Notes under the pieces: model-generated | Told to the model about the DNA's origin: nothing | Databases searched by the model: none | The model's input: only the letters and a program-made list of their open reading frames with translations | Shown here: piece after piece, positions 33,399 to 45,074 of the stretch | How positions within the stretch are numbered: position 1 is the stretch's first letter | Layout of the letters: each line of letters opens with the position of its first letter | Assembly: GCA_030840525.1 (NCBI GenBank) | Contig: JAVEEI010000012.1 | Span: 1 to 56,407, forward strand | Direction: 5' to 3' | Length of the DNA stretch: 56,407 nt | From: Frankiaceae bacterium | Lineage (GTDB): Bacteria > Actinomycetota > Actinomycetes > JAFAQI01 | Position numbers and translations under genes: made by a program

Positions 33399-34916
33399 GG
33401 CTCATGGTCTCGTTGTACGACGAGTCCCGCCGTACCGGTTGCTTCGGGATGCCGCGCAACGCGACGAGGTTGTCGATCACGCCGCTGCAGTCGTTGGTCA
33501 ACGGCTTCACCTGTAGCGACCAGACCAGCCACACCCGGTGACTGCCGGCCATGTCGCTCACCTGTCGCGCGAACCGCTGCGGGTTCGCGGTCTCGATCCG
33601 CTTGCGGTAGTCGACCCAGTCGACGACCGCGGGCGCACCGAAGGTGGGGAACACGAGCTGCTTGACGCCGGTGTGCAGTAGCCGCGACGTCGGCGGGCCG
33701 AGCTGGTCGGGGCAGTAGACGACGACGTCGCCCGGGCGGGCCTGGTGGTCGAGCACTGCCGCGACGAGACCGGCCTGGCTGCGCGGCTGCCACGCGTTCT
33801 GCAGGCAGATGCTCAGCTCGGCGACGACGAGCACCGCGAGCATCGCGCGGCGGGCCCGACGTGTCGGCAGTACGGCGATGCCGCACGCAACGACGACGAG
33901 GAACAGCCCGGCACTCATCGCGAGGTAGCGCGGTGCGTAGGCCTGCTGGTCGGCCACGTCGACGACGATGGCGATGACCAGCGCGCCGAGCGCGGCGGCG
34001 AGCAGCCGCGACGGCAGCCGCGCGAACGTCGTCGTGAGCACCACGTGGCCGCGGCCGCCGCGACGGCCGATCAGCGCGATGACGACGGCGGCCAGCGCGA
34101 CCAGCGCGGCGACCTGCGCGGCGGCGTTCGCGCCACCCATCCACGCATCGATCGTGTCGAGCACCGCCGAGCCGTCCGGTGGCGGCGCCCACGGCGCACC
34201 GGTGTGCTTCGACTGGTACAGCAGGATCGGCACCCACGGCAGGAACGCGACCGAGCCGATGACCAGCGCGAGCAACGCGCGGCGGGCACCGGGGTCGCGC
34301 CGCCGCCAGGCCAGCCAGAGCTCACCGGCACCGAGGACGCCGACCGCGAACACCGCGTAGTAGTGCGTGTAGAGCGCGGCGGCGGTGACGGCGGCGAGCC
34401 CGGCGGTCGCCCGCTTCGTGCCGTGCCGGTGCACCGAGAGCACCGCGTGCGCGCCGGCGAGCGACAGCAGCATCAGCAGGCTGTACATGCGCGTCTCGAC
34501 GGCGTACCGGACGGCGAACGGCGAGATCGCGAGCAGGACGACCGACGCGATGCCGACCGCGTCACCACCGATCCGGCGACCGAGCCGCACGACGACCGGG
34601 AGCGAGAGCACGGCGGGGATCCCCGACAGCGTGCGGACCGAGAACGTCGAGTCGCCGAACACCTGCATCCAGAGGTGCAGCAACGCGTAGTAGAGCGGCG
34701 GCGCTCCGTCGTGCTTCAGCGCGGCGGGCAGCGCGCCGAACGAGTGCTTCGCGATCGCGACCGACTGCGCCTCGTCGAGCCACAGCGGGCCGCGGGAGAG
34801 GAACCGCAGCACGACCCCGGCGGCGACGACGGCGACGATCCCGACCGCCGCCCAGTCACGCCGCCGGATGACCCGAAGCTCGTCGGCGAGCGGCCCCCGC
34901 TGCGGGCCGACCAGTG

Positions 34917-34920
<4 letters not shown>
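33364..34920 (-). CDS. GT39-like membrane glycosyltransferase
   Basis: 518 residues, about ten helices in the first 370. The first external loop holds LWLDEAQS with D49/E50, the acidic pair of ArnT/PMT-like GT39 enzymes, and the DGAPPLYYALLHLWM segment that normally follows it. The C-terminal 130 residues are a soluble extracytoplasmic domain (PGDVVVYCPDQLGPP, AGSHRVWLVWSLQV). It probably transfers a sugar from a polyprenyl-phosphate carrier onto a lipid or protein outside. The ATG overlaps the stop of the upstream flavoprotein gene (ATGA), so the two are an operon. Confidence 0.85.
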
Positions 34921-36443
<1,523 letters not shown>

Positions 36444-36488
36444 GCTCTCCTCCAGGGTCGCGGGGTGGCCGGATGCCACGATGGGCCG

Positions 36489-38081
36489 GTGCCAGGACCG
36501 GCGCTCGCCACTCCATGGTCCCCGATCGGGCGCCGGGCAAGCACAACCGGCCTCGTCGCGGCCCCTGCCGTCGTCGCCGTAGCGCTCGCCGTCGCCGTAG
36601 CGGCGGGCATCGCGCTGCTGCTCGCACCCGCCGCCGGCACCGACCTCGCGGCCCAGCAGGCGCGGTCCGCGTTCGCCGCGCAGCACCCCGGCGCGGCCGT
36701 CGACTTCGGCTGGTTCGGCGCGGTGTTCCCGGCGGCCTACAGCGTGCTGGCGCCGTACGTCGAGTCGCTGCTCGGGGTGCGGGTCGCCGGCGTGCTGGCG
36801 GCGGTCGCCGGCGCGCCGCTGCTCGCACTGCTGCTGCTCCGCTGGGGCGTACGGCGGCCGCTGCTCGCCTCGGTCTGGGGCGCGCTGGCGCTCGTCGCGA
36901 ACATGGCCAGCGGCCGGACGGCGTTCGCGCTCGGGCTCACCGCGGCGCTGGCCGCGCTGGTGCTGGTGCCGCCCCGCGGCAGCCGGCCGCTCGCGTGGGT
37001 GCCGGCCGCGCTCGCGTCCATCCTGACGACGCTGGCCAGCCCGGTGGCGGCGCTGTTCCTCGGCTTCGTCGCCGTCGTGTGGGCGCTGCGCCGCCGCGGC
37101 CTCGTAACGCTCGCCGTCGCGGCCGCGGTCCCGCTCGCGGCGGTCGCGCTGCTGTTCCCGGAGCGCGGGTCGATGCCGGACGAGTGGCCGGTGACCCGAC
37201 CGCTGCTGCTCGGCTGCGTCGCCGTCGCCGTACTCTGCCGCGCGCCGTTGCTACGGATCGGCGCCGTCTTCTACGCCGCGGTCGTCCTTGTCGTCTATGC
37301 CGTCCCCGGCCCGATTGGCTCGAACGTCGAACGACTTGGCCTGCTGTTCACCGGGCTCGCGCTGGCCGCGGACGCCGCGTTGCCGCTGCCGCTGCTCGTC
37401 GTCGCGGTCGTCGTCGCCGGGCAGTGGACCGCGCGCGACCCGTGGCGCGACCTGCACGAGACGTCGGCGCTGGCGACCGAGCATGCCGCCGCGCACCGCC
37501 TGGTGCGCATCCTCGACGGGCTCGGGCCGCTCACCGGACGGGTCGAGGTGGTGCCGTTCCTCGACCACGGCGAGGCCGACGTCGTCACCGGGCCGGCGCT
37601 GCTCGCGCGCGGGTGGGAGCGCCAGCTCGACACCGTCCGCGCCGCCCCGCTCTACCTGTCGTCGCTCACCGGCGAGCAGTACGCTGACTGGCTGCGCGGG
37701 CACAGCGTCGAGTACGTCGCGCTCGGCCGGCACCGGCACGACTGGTCGGCCCGCAGCGAGCTGCGGCTGCTCGCGGCGGGAGTCCCCGGCCTGCAGGTCG
37801 TGCACACCGACCCCGAGTGGACGGTGTGGTCGGTCGCCGGCTCGCCGCCGGTCGTGGGTGGCGGCGGGCACGCGCTGCGGCTCGGCCGCGCCTCGATCGT
37901 CATCGCCGCCGACGGCTCTGGTTCCGTCCTCGTCGACGTGCCGTGGTCGCGCTGGCTCACGGTGAGCGCGGGCGCCTGCGTCCGCCGCGACGGCTCGACC
38001 GTCGCCGTCGTACCGAGGTATGCGGGGACGTTCGTGCTGACGTCGTCGTACGGCGCGCTGTTTACGGGTCGGCGTTGCTAG
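36489..38081 (+). CDS. Large polytopic membrane protein, unknown
   Basis: 530 residues. About nine or ten hydrophobic helices in the first 320, with an early external loop rich in Ala/Gln (AAQQARSAFAAQHPGAAVDFGWFG). A soluble C-terminal domain of about 200 residues follows (RVEVVPFLDHGEADVV, EQYADWLRGHSVEYVALG, WTVWSVAGSPPV). This plan of polytopic half plus soluble tail recalls GT-C-type transferases, and the neighbours are such enzymes, but no acidic catalytic pair is obvious. The GTG at 36489 follows CACGAT by 6 nt. It is divergent from the flavoprotein gene. Confidence 0.7.
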   Translation: MPGPALATPWSPIGRRASTTGLVAAPAVVAVALAVAVAAGIALLLAPAAGTDLAAQQARSAFAAQHPGAAVDFGWFGAVFPAAYSVLAPYVESLLGVRVAGVLAAVAGAPLLALLLLRWGVRRPLLASVWGALALVANMASGRTAFALGLTAALAALVLVPPRGSRPLAWVPAALASILTTLASPVAALFLGFVAVVWALRRRGLVTLAVAAAVPLAAVALLFPERGSMPDEWPVTRPLLLGCVAVAVLCRAPLLRIGAVFYAAVVLVVYAVPGPIGSNVERLGLLFTGLALAADAALPLPLLVVAVVVAGQWTARDPWRDLHETSALATEHAAAHRLVRILDGLGPLTGRVEVVPFLDHGEADVVTGPALLARGWERQLDTVRAAPLYLSSLTGEQYADWLRGHSVEYVALGRHRHDWSARSELRLLAAGVPGLQVVHTDPEWTVWSVAGSPPVVGGGGHALRLGRASIVIAADGSGSVLVDVPWSRWLTVSAGACVRRDGSTVAVVPRYAGTFVLTSSYGALFTGRRC

Positions 38082-38132
38082 GAGTCGCGGGCGCGTCGGT
38101 GGGGAAGGACAGGGGCATCACGAGGAGGACAC

Positions 38133-38738
38133 ATGGCGACGTTGCTCGACGACAGGTTGGTGGCCGACGCCCTCGACGGGCTGCACGAGTGGACCGGCGG
38201 GCCGGACCGGATCAGCCGGACCGTGACCGTCGAAGACACCGACGCGCTGCTCGCGGCGGTGACCGAGTCGGCCGACACGCTCGACCACCATCCCGAGGTA
38301 TCGCATGACGGCGGCGCGGTGACGTTCACGCTCTGGACCCACTCGGCCGGTGGCGTGACCGAACTCGACATCGCGCTCGCGTCGCGCATCGACGACCTCG
38401 TCCTGATGACGCAGCACCTCGTCCGCGACGCGACCGGCAACGTGCACTCCGCCGACGACCCGAAAGCTGGCACCGGCACGGGGCAGACCGTGACCGCGGC
38501 GGCGGCGTACCCGACCGAGGGCGAGACAACTCCGACCCGGCCGAGCGAGTCCGCGACCGGCGACGCGACGTCCGAGGACGGCATGGACGCGCCGCTGATG
38601 AACGAGCCGGGCACACCGCGCCAGGACGCCGGGCCGGTCGTCGTACCGGACGCCGAGCCGGGGTCGGTCGAGCCGCAGCCGGGCAACGCCGCGGCACCCG
38701 GGATGCACGAGCGCGTGGAGAACGACGACGACCGCTGA
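38133..38738 (+). CDS. Pterin-4a-carbinolamine dehydratase-like protein with acidic tail
   Basis: 201 residues. The first 95 have the PhhB/DCoH pattern: LHEWTGG, DHHPEVSHDGGAVTFTLWTH (H52, H53, P54, H70) and GGVTELDIALASRID (D79), so the dehydratase triad is intact. The remaining 100 residues are acidic, Pro/Thr/Gly-rich and probably disordered, which is unusual for this 100-residue enzyme. It would recycle a 4a-hydroxytetrahydropterin, although no aromatic hydroxylase is nearby. GAGGAGGACAC precedes the ATG. Confidence 0.85.
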   Translation: MATLLDDRLVADALDGLHEWTGGPDRISRTVTVEDTDALLAAVTESADTLDHHPEVSHDGGAVTFTLWTHSAGGVTELDIALASRIDDLVLMTQHLVRDATGNVHSADDPKAGTGTGQTVTAAAAYPTEGETTPTRPSESATGDATSEDGMDAPLMNEPGTPRQDAGPVVVPDAEPGSVEPQPGNAAAPGMHERVENDDDR

Positions 38739-38754
38739 CCCGACGGTCCGCGGC

Positions 38755-38760
38755 TAGCCT
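38755..38760 (+). promoter_or_regulatory. -10 element TAGCCT for the TauE gene
   Basis: TAGCCT ends 6 nt before the GTG at 38767. No ribosome binding site is present, so a leaderless start is likely. Confidence 0.55.
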
Positions 38761-38766
38761 TTCGCC

Positions 38767-39675
38767 GTGGATCTCAACCCGTACATCGTGCTCGGCAGCG
38801 CGGTGGTCGGGTTTCTCGTCGGCATGACCGGCGCGGGTGGCGGCGCGCTGATGACGCCGATGCTCATCCTGCTGTTCGGAGTGACGCCGTCGACCGCGAT
38901 CTCGAGCGACCTCGTCGCTGCTGTGGTCATGCGGCCGCTGGGCGCGTTCGTGCACCTGCGTCGCGGCACGGTCAACCTGCGGCTGGTCGCGTGGATGGTG
39001 CTCGGCTCGGTGCCGACCGCGTTCCTCGGCACGTATTTGCTGCACCAGGTCACCGGCGCGCACCAGGCGGAGAAGCTCATCCAGCGGGCGCTCGGCGCCG
39101 CGCTGCTGCTCGGTACGGCAGCCATGTTGTTGCGTTACGCCCTCGACCGGCGCGGCGGCCATCGCCGTACCGAGCGCGTGCACGCCGTCACCGCGCGACC
39201 CGTTGCCACGGTGCTGATCGGCATGGTCGGCGGACTCGTCGTCGGCTTCACGTCGGTCGGGTCCGGGTCGTTGATGATCGTGCTGCTGCTCTTCGTGTAC
39301 CCGATGCTCGGCGCGAACCAGCTCGTCGGCACCGACCTCACGCAGGCGGTCCCGCTGACCGCCGCGGCCGCGGCCGGCGCGCTGTTGTTCGGCCACGTCG
39401 CGTTCCCGGTGACGGCGTCGGTCGTCCTCGGCAGCGTGCCCGCGGTTGCCGTCGGGTCGCTGCTGTCGTCGCGCGCGCCGGACGCGTACGTCCGCCCGGT
39501 CATCACGTTCGTCATCTTCGCGTCGGGGTTGAAGTACGTCGGTGTCGGCACGACGGCGCTGGGCTGGGTGCTGGTCGTGACGTTGTTCGCGGTCGCGGCG
39601 GCGTGGCTCGCCGTACGGCGGCCGTGGCAACCCGCTGTCGTTCCGGCGGAAGCGGTTTCGGAGGACGCGCCGTAG
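38767..39675 (+). CDS. TauE/SafE-family sulfite/anion permease
   Basis: 302 residues, eight hydrophobic helices in two repeats. GFLVGMTGAGGGALMTPMLILLFG (about 14-37) and GLVVGFTSVGSGSLMIVLLLF (about 158-178) are the paired glycine-rich signatures of TauE/SafE exporters. It probably exports sulfite or organosulfonates, or moves another small anion, across the membrane. The stop codon shares a base with the next GTG (TAGTG). Confidence 0.88.
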   Translation: MDLNPYIVLGSAVVGFLVGMTGAGGGALMTPMLILLFGVTPSTAISSDLVAAVVMRPLGAFVHLRRGTVNLRLVAWMVLGSVPTAFLGTYLLHQVTGAHQAEKLIQRALGAALLLGTAAMLLRYALDRRGGHRRTERVHAVTARPVATVLIGMVGGLVVGFTSVGSGSLMIVLLLFVYPMLGANQLVGTDLTQAVPLTAAAAAGALLFGHVAFPVTASVVLGSVPAVAVGSLLSSRAPDAYVRPVITFVIFASGLKYVGVGTTALGWVLVVTLFAVAAAWLAVRRPWQPAVVPAEAVSEDAP

Positions 39676-39911
39676 TGGTCAGTGTGCTGCTGTCCGTGAC
39701 GTTCGCGTGCGGCGTGCTGATCGCCGTCGCACACGTCCTCAACACCGGCTTCGTCGCGCCGCCGTACGACGTCGTGGCGAACCTGACCGCGTTCGGCTGC
39801 GCCGTCGCCGCGTCGGTGCTGCTCGGGCACTGGTTGCCCGCGCTGCTCTCCTCGGTCGCGATCGTGTGCTGGCTCGTGCTCGCGCGCCGCACGATCCGCG
39901 CGCGCCGCTAG
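39675..39911 (+). CDS. Small two-helix membrane protein
   Basis: 78 residues. Two hydrophobic helices (about 2-22 and 30-68, the latter possibly two) and a basic end (ARRTIRARR). The GTG start overlaps the stop of the TauE gene by one base, so coupled translation is likely. No family recognised. Codon bias supports coding, but expression is not proven. Confidence 0.6.
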   Translation: MVSVLLSVTFACGVLIAVAHVLNTGFVAPPYDVVANLTAFGCAVAASVLLGHWLPALLSSVAIVCWLVLARRTIRARR

Positions 39912-39957
39912 TCCCGCGCCGCTGTCCTAGGCTTGCGGCGGCTGGAGAGAGGCTCTT

Positions 39958-41034
<1,077 letters not shown>

Positions 41035-41373
41035 GGCACGGGCGTCGCGCCTGCATCAAGTCGGCATCCGGCCTCCACGCTCCGCCCGATCCACCCGTGT
41101 CCGATGTAGGGACATCAGCGTAGACCGCTCGTTGAATCGAATCTGGCTCGACTACAACGTCCGCAGATGTCGTTCGGTTGGATTCGAAAACGCCAAACTC
41201 AACAAGTTCGATCGCCGACTGAGAGGCAATTCGCCCGCGAGGTGCCGGAAAGTTCGGACACGTCGGCATCATCCGGACGGGCTATCGGTGCCCGCGGCGT
41301 GGCGGCTAATGCTGACTAGTTATTGCGCCGATCATGGGGGGTAATCCCTACAGGGATGAACCGAGGTGGCGCC
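41035..41373. other. 339-bp gap with markedly lower GC
   Basis: This is the only stretch over 300 bp without a convincing gene. From about 41100 to 41345 the base composition is close to even, against more than 70% GC around it. It contains short inverted repeats (GATGT-AGGG-ACATC at 41103-41116; a GATTCGA-type pair about 40 nt apart near 41137-41190) and a possible promoter near 41310-41330 (TAGTTA). Short open frames here start poorly and show no coding bias. It looks like a regulatory or imported segment. Confidence 0.6.
41344..41357. promoter_or_regulatory. 14-bp palindrome upstream of the zinc-ribbon gene
   Basis: ATCCCT-AC-AGGGAT is a perfect palindrome 16 nt before the ATG at 41374. 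It probably lies just downstream of the promoter, where a repressor would block transcription. It could also form a small RNA hairpin near the ribosome binding site. Confidence 0.4.
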
Positions 41374-41700
41374 ATGACGTTCTCTTGTCCCAGCTGCGGC
41401 GACGAGGTGCGCACCCGCGTGCTCGCCGACCCGGTCACCCTGGTCGTCGTCGGCCACTGCGAGCAGCACGGCGTACAGGAAGTCAGCCGCGTCTACGTCG
41501 GCGAGCTGTCCGGCGAGCCGTTCGAGGTGCAGGACGAGGTCTCGACGTACCCCGACGCGGCACCGGCCGCGACGCCCGTACCCGTCACCGCCATCCGTAC
41601 GTCGTCCGCGTACCGGCCGGGCGAGTGCTGCGGCCGCCGGCTCGGCGAGTGGTCGTGGTGCCAGCTGCCGGCGAACCACCAAGAGCCGCACGCCGCGTAA
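41374..41700 (+). CDS. Small zinc-ribbon protein, unknown
   Basis: 108 residues. Two likely zinc sites: an N-terminal ribbon (CPSCG, then HCEQHG about 25 residues later) and a C-terminal knuckle (ECCGRRLGEWSWCQLPANHQEPH) of the C-x2-P-x-x-H-x3-H kind seen in many actinobacterial and phage proteins. The middle is acidic and Pro-rich. The start at 41374 has GAGGTGG upstream; an earlier ATG at 41356 overlaps the palindrome and lacks a good site. It is convergent with the methyltransferase pair. Function unknown. Confidence 0.7.
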   Translation: MTFSCPSCGDEVRTRVLADPVTLVVVGHCEQHGVQEVSRVYVGELSGEPFEVQDEVSTYPDAAPAATPVPVTAIRTSSAYRPGECCGRRLGEWSWCQLPANHQEPHAA

Positions 41701-41727
41701 CCGCACTCATCGCGGCTCATCGCAGGC

Positions 41728-42723
41728 TCATCGCGCGAGGAAGAGGTACTCCTCGACCCGGTTATTCGCGTTGCCGACGCGATGCCCATGGGTGCCGAAG
41801 CTGTAGACGTGCTCGACGCTGACGACGTCGACACAACGCCACCGCGCTCGCAACATCGCGAGCATCTCGTCCTTGCTGGGCAAGCAGTTGCTGCTGTACG
41901 ACACGAGCACGTCGTGACCCTGGACCCGCAACACGTCGAACAACGTCTCGAACGACGCGTACGCCGCCGCCCTGGTCTGGAACTCGCGGTGCGGGCTGGC
42001 GAACTTCTTCGTCTTCGTGTGCGGTTGCAACTCCAGGTCACGCCAGTACGACACGAGTCCTTCGAGGAAGTGGTAGCGCCGGGTGTAGTCGTTGTCCGAG
42101 CGAGTGCTGAAGTACGGCGGGTCGACGTACACCAACGAGGGCTCGTCGATGTCGAGCGACGTCGCCGAACCGTGCCGCGCTTCATGCGACAGACCGTTGT
42201 CGAACACCGCGGCGTTCCACGCGTCGACCGACGCGCGGAAGTGGTCGGCGAGCGACGTGCGCAAGTCGGCGCGGCCGTCGTCGTACCGCATCCCGACATA
42301 CGTGAACACGCCGCGCGGTCGCCGTTTCAGGCACGCGCGCGTCATCGCGGCGTATGCGAGCGACTGCGCGTACGGGTCGGTCAACGCGGCGGCGTTCTCG
42401 CTGAACGCGTCGAGCAGCGCGTTCTCGTCGTCGGTGAAGTAGAGGTCGGCGAACGTGTCGGCGATGAAGGTGCCGGCGTTGCGGCTCGGCGCGAGCAATC
42501 CGTCGCACTCGTCCGGCGTCAACCGCACGCTGCTGTTCTCGACGGCCGCGCGGGCCCAGTGGTAGGCGAACGCGAGTACATCGTTGGTGACGACGCGGTA
42601 GCCGCGGGACTTCATGTGGTGCGCGACGCAGCCGGACCCGGAGAACGCGTCGACGAAGGTACGGCGGGACGAGTGCGCCGCGACGTCGGCGATGTGGCCG
42701 AGCAGACGTTGCTTCGACCCCAT
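41728..42723 (-). CDS. D12-class adenine-specific DNA methyltransferase
   Basis: 331 residues. N6-adenine methyltransferase of the D12/Dam superfamily: MGSKQRLLGHI at the start, the SAM-binding FSGSG (27-31) in VDAFSGSGCVAHHM, and the catalytic DPPY at 201-204. RGVFTYVGMRYDDGR and RVEEYLFLAR are conserved-looking flanks. It follows a second adenine methyltransferase on the same strand with 28 bp between. No restriction endonuclease is visible. The recognition site is unknown. The ATG at 42723 lacks a strong ribosome binding site. Confidence 0.88.
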   Translation of the reverse strand: MGSKQRLLGHIADVAAHSSRRTFVDAFSGSGCVAHHMKSRGYRVVTNDVLAFAYHWARAAVENSSVRLTPDECDGLLAPSRNAGTFIADTFADLYFTDDENALLDAFSENAAALTDPYAQSLAYAAMTRACLKRRPRGVFTYVGMRYDDGRADLRTSLADHFRASVDAWNAAVFDNGLSHEARHGSATSLDIDEPSLVYVDPPYFSTRSDNDYTRRYHFLEGLVSYWRDLELQPHTKTKKFASPHREFQTRAAAYASFETLFDVLRVQGHDVLVSYSSNCLPSKDEMLAMLRARWRCVDVVSVEHVYSFGTHGHRVGNANNRVEEYLFLAR

Positions 42724-42751
42724 GAATCGCGTGTCCGGGTAGACAGCGGCG

Positions 42752-43549
42752 CTAGTCGTTGGCAACGAGCACCTCGCGCACCGGCCCGCGCCCGGCGCCG
42801 TTGGAGTTGATCGCGCGACGCGACGTGACCTCGTGGATCGTCCAGTCGGCGTACAGGTCGAGCACGAGCGGGGTGTGCGCGTTCGACAGCCGGACATGGC
42901 AGCCGCGCGCGTCGAGCTCCTTAAACAACCGCGCGAGCTGCTCGTGGTCGTCGTCGCGGAACTGCTCGCGGTGGTACCGCCGGAAGTCGGCGTACCCGCC
43001 GGCCGGGACGTACGGCGGGTCGAGGTAGACGAGGTCGCCGGCACCGGCGGTTGCACACGCGTCCTCGTAGCCGGTCGCCGTGAAGCGCGCGCCCTGGAGC
43101 GCGGCGGACGCGGCTCGCAGCACCTGCTCCGCCACGAGCGTCGGGTTGCGGTACCGGCCGTACGGCGTGTTGAACTCGCCGCGGCGGTTCACCCGGTAGA
43201 GCCCGTTGAAGCAGGTGCGGTTGAGGTAGATCAGCCGCGCCGCGCGGGTGACGTCGTCGAGGTCATCGGGCCGCTGGGCGCGCACGTGCTGGTAGTGCTC
43301 TGCGGTGTTGACGTGCTCGGCGAGCGCCCGCAGCAGCTCGTCGACCCGGTCGCGGACGACGGCGTAACAGTTGACCAGCTCCTCGTTGGCATCGTTGAGG
43401 TACGCGCGGGCGGGCGCGAGCGCGAAGAACAGCGCACCGCCGCCGACGAACGGCTCGTAGTAGTCGCCGTACGTCGACGGCATCAGCGGAGTCAGGACGG
43501 GCAGCAACGCCCGCTTGCCGCCGGCCCACTTCAGGAACGGCGCGGTCAC
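42752..43549 (-). CDS. Dam-family adenine-specific DNA methyltransferase
   Basis: 265 residues. FLKWAGGKRALLPVL (5-19) and FVGGG (34-38) form the SAM site, NRTCFNG (110-116) and RGEFNTPYG (123-131) are the Dam/DpnM-type signatures, and DPPY is at 177-180. Dam/DpnM enzymes methylate adenine in GATC, so GATC is a reasonable guess for the target. The GTG at 43549 has GAGGAGGAT and GAGG upstream. It is followed by the D12-class methyltransferase gene and is divergent from rmuC. Confidence 0.9.
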   Translation of the reverse strand: MTAPFLKWAGGKRALLPVLTPLMPSTYGDYYEPFVGGGALFFALAPARAYLNDANEELVNCYAVVRDRVDELLRALAEHVNTAEHYQHVRAQRPDDLDDVTRAARLIYLNRTCFNGLYRVNRRGEFNTPYGRYRNPTLVAEQVLRAASAALQGARFTATGYEDACATAGAGDLVYLDPPYVPAGGYADFRRYHREQFRDDDHEQLARLFKELDARGCHVRLSNAHTPLVLDLYADWTIHEVTSRRAINSNGAGRGPVREVLVAND

Positions 43550-43636
43550 GTCCTCGATCCTCCTCGTCCACAACCTCGGCGGGTCGGCGGCGCGCCGTAC
43601 CGGAAACTGTCGGCGGCCTGGGCGACGATTCCTGGC

Positions 43637-45064
43637 ATGACCGCCATCACTGTGCTGCTCGCGCTGGCCATGCTCGGCGCCGGGCTCGCGATCGGCTGGG
43701 CGCTGGCCCGCGCCAAGATCGTCGGCGACGGCGCCGGAGTGCTCGCGGAGCGCGACGCCGCCCGGGCCGAGACCGCTCAGCTGCGGGCCGAGCGCGACGC
43801 GGTCGCGGCCGAGGTGCGGGCGGCCGAGGCGCGGGTCGCGAGCACGGAGGCGACGCTCGCCGCCGAGCGGCGCGCGGCGGCCGACAAGATCGTGCTGCTG
43901 GAGCGCGCGCAGGCGCAGCTCAAGGACACGTTCGACAGCCTCGCGAAGGACGCGCTGCGGCACAACAACGCGCAGTTCCTCGACCTGGCCGACACCCGGC
44001 TCAAGCAGGCGGGCGCGCCGCTCACCGAGACGCTGACCAAGGTCGAGCAGCAGATGCGCGAGATCGAGAAGGAGCGGGCCGGTGCCCAGCGTGCGCTGGC
44101 CGACCAGATCGAGCGGGTCCGGCTGTCCGGCGACGAGCTCAAGCGGGAGACCGCCGCGCTGGTGAGCGCGCTGCGCAAGCCACAGGCGCGGGGCCGGTGG
44201 GGCGAGCTGCAGCTGCGCCGGTGCATCGAGTTCGCCGGCATGACCGACCGGTGCGACTTCACCGAGCAGGCCAGCGTGCAGACCGCCGACGGGCTGCTGC
44301 GGCCCGACCTGGTGGTCCGGCTGGTCGGCGGCAAGAGCATCGTCGTCGACTCCAAGGTGACGCTCGCGGCTTATCTCGAGGCACACGACGCGGTCGACGA
44401 CGCCGTCCGGGAGGAGCGGTTGGCCGCGCACGCCCGGCACCTGCGCACCCACGTCGACCAGCTCGCCGCCAAGGCCTACTGGTCGCAGTTCTCCCCCGCG
44501 CCCGAGTTCGTCGTGCTGTTCGTGCCCGGCGACGCGTTCCTCGCCGCCGCGCTCGACCGCGACGGCGACCTGCTCGACTACGCGTTCAACAAGCGGATCC
44601 ACATCGCCACCCCGACGACGTTGATCTCTGTGCTGCGGACCTGCGCCTATGCGTGGCAGCAGGACGCGCTCGCGGCCAATGCGCGCGAAGTGTTCGACCT
44701 CGGCCGCGAGCTCTACCTGCGGATCGGCAAGCTTGGCGCCAAGGTCGAGACGCTCGGCAAGCGGCTAGGCAGCACGGTCGGCGCCTACAACGAGGCGGTC
44801 GCGTCGCTCGAAAGTCGAGTGCTGCCCCAGGCGCGCAAGCTGCGCGACCTCAAGGTCGTCGACGACGACCTGGTCGAGCCGCAGCCGGTCGAGGAGGCGG
44901 TCCGGCCGATCGCGGCCGCCGAGTTGGTAGCCGCGGCCGAGGAGAGCCGCGCGGTAGTCGCATTGCCGGCGGCGGCGCTGCTCGGCGACGAGCTCGACCG
45001 GCCGGAGGACTACGGCCTCGGTACGACGGCGCCGGACGCGCAGCGCAAGACCAGCGCGGGGTAA
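43637..45064 (+). CDS. rmuC: DNA recombination protein RmuC
   Basis: 475 residues. An N-terminal membrane helix (3-22) precedes a long coiled coil (about 35-160, Ala/Glu/Arg-rich) and the RmuC nuclease-like domain: RWGELQLRRCIEFAGM, DLVVRLVGGKSIVVDSKVTLAAYL, and FVVLFVPGDAFLAAAL through TTLISVLRTCAYAWQQ. RmuC limits rearrangements at inverted repeats. GACGAT ends 7 nt before the ATG, a weak leaderless -10. It is convergent with ispH, 10 bp apart. Confidence 0.92.
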   Translation: MTAITVLLALAMLGAGLAIGWALARAKIVGDGAGVLAERDAARAETAQLRAERDAVAAEVRAAEARVASTEATLAAERRAAADKIVLLERAQAQLKDTFDSLAKDALRHNNAQFLDLADTRLKQAGAPLTETLTKVEQQMREIEKERAGAQRALADQIERVRLSGDELKRETAALVSALRKPQARGRWGELQLRRCIEFAGMTDRCDFTEQASVQTADGLLRPDLVVRLVGGKSIVVDSKVTLAAYLEAHDAVDDAVREERLAAHARHLRTHVDQLAAKAYWSQFSPAPEFVVLFVPGDAFLAAALDRDGDLLDYAFNKRIHIATPTTLISVLRTCAYAWQQDALAANAREVFDLGRELYLRIGKLGAKVETLGKRLGSTVGAYNEAVASLESRVLPQARKLRDLKVVDDDLVEPQPVEEAVRPIAAAELVAAAEESRAVVALPAAALLGDELDRPEDYGLGTTAPDAQRKTSAG

Positions 45065-45074
45065 CCCGCGGCGG

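Noticed and set aside
41132..41344. 70-codon plus-strand frame in the low-GC gap
   Set aside because: Non-ATG start, no ribosome binding site, no codon bias and no homology I recognise; it overlaps dyads that look regulatory.
41035..41373. tRNA or riboswitch in the low-GC gap
   Set aside because: No cloverleaf, no T-loop GGTTCGA-type box and no riboswitch core could be found by eye; left as an unexplained gap.
41374..43549. Complete restriction-modification or phage-defence locus
   Set aside because: No nuclease, ATPase or specificity gene is present; only methyltransferases and a small zinc protein.
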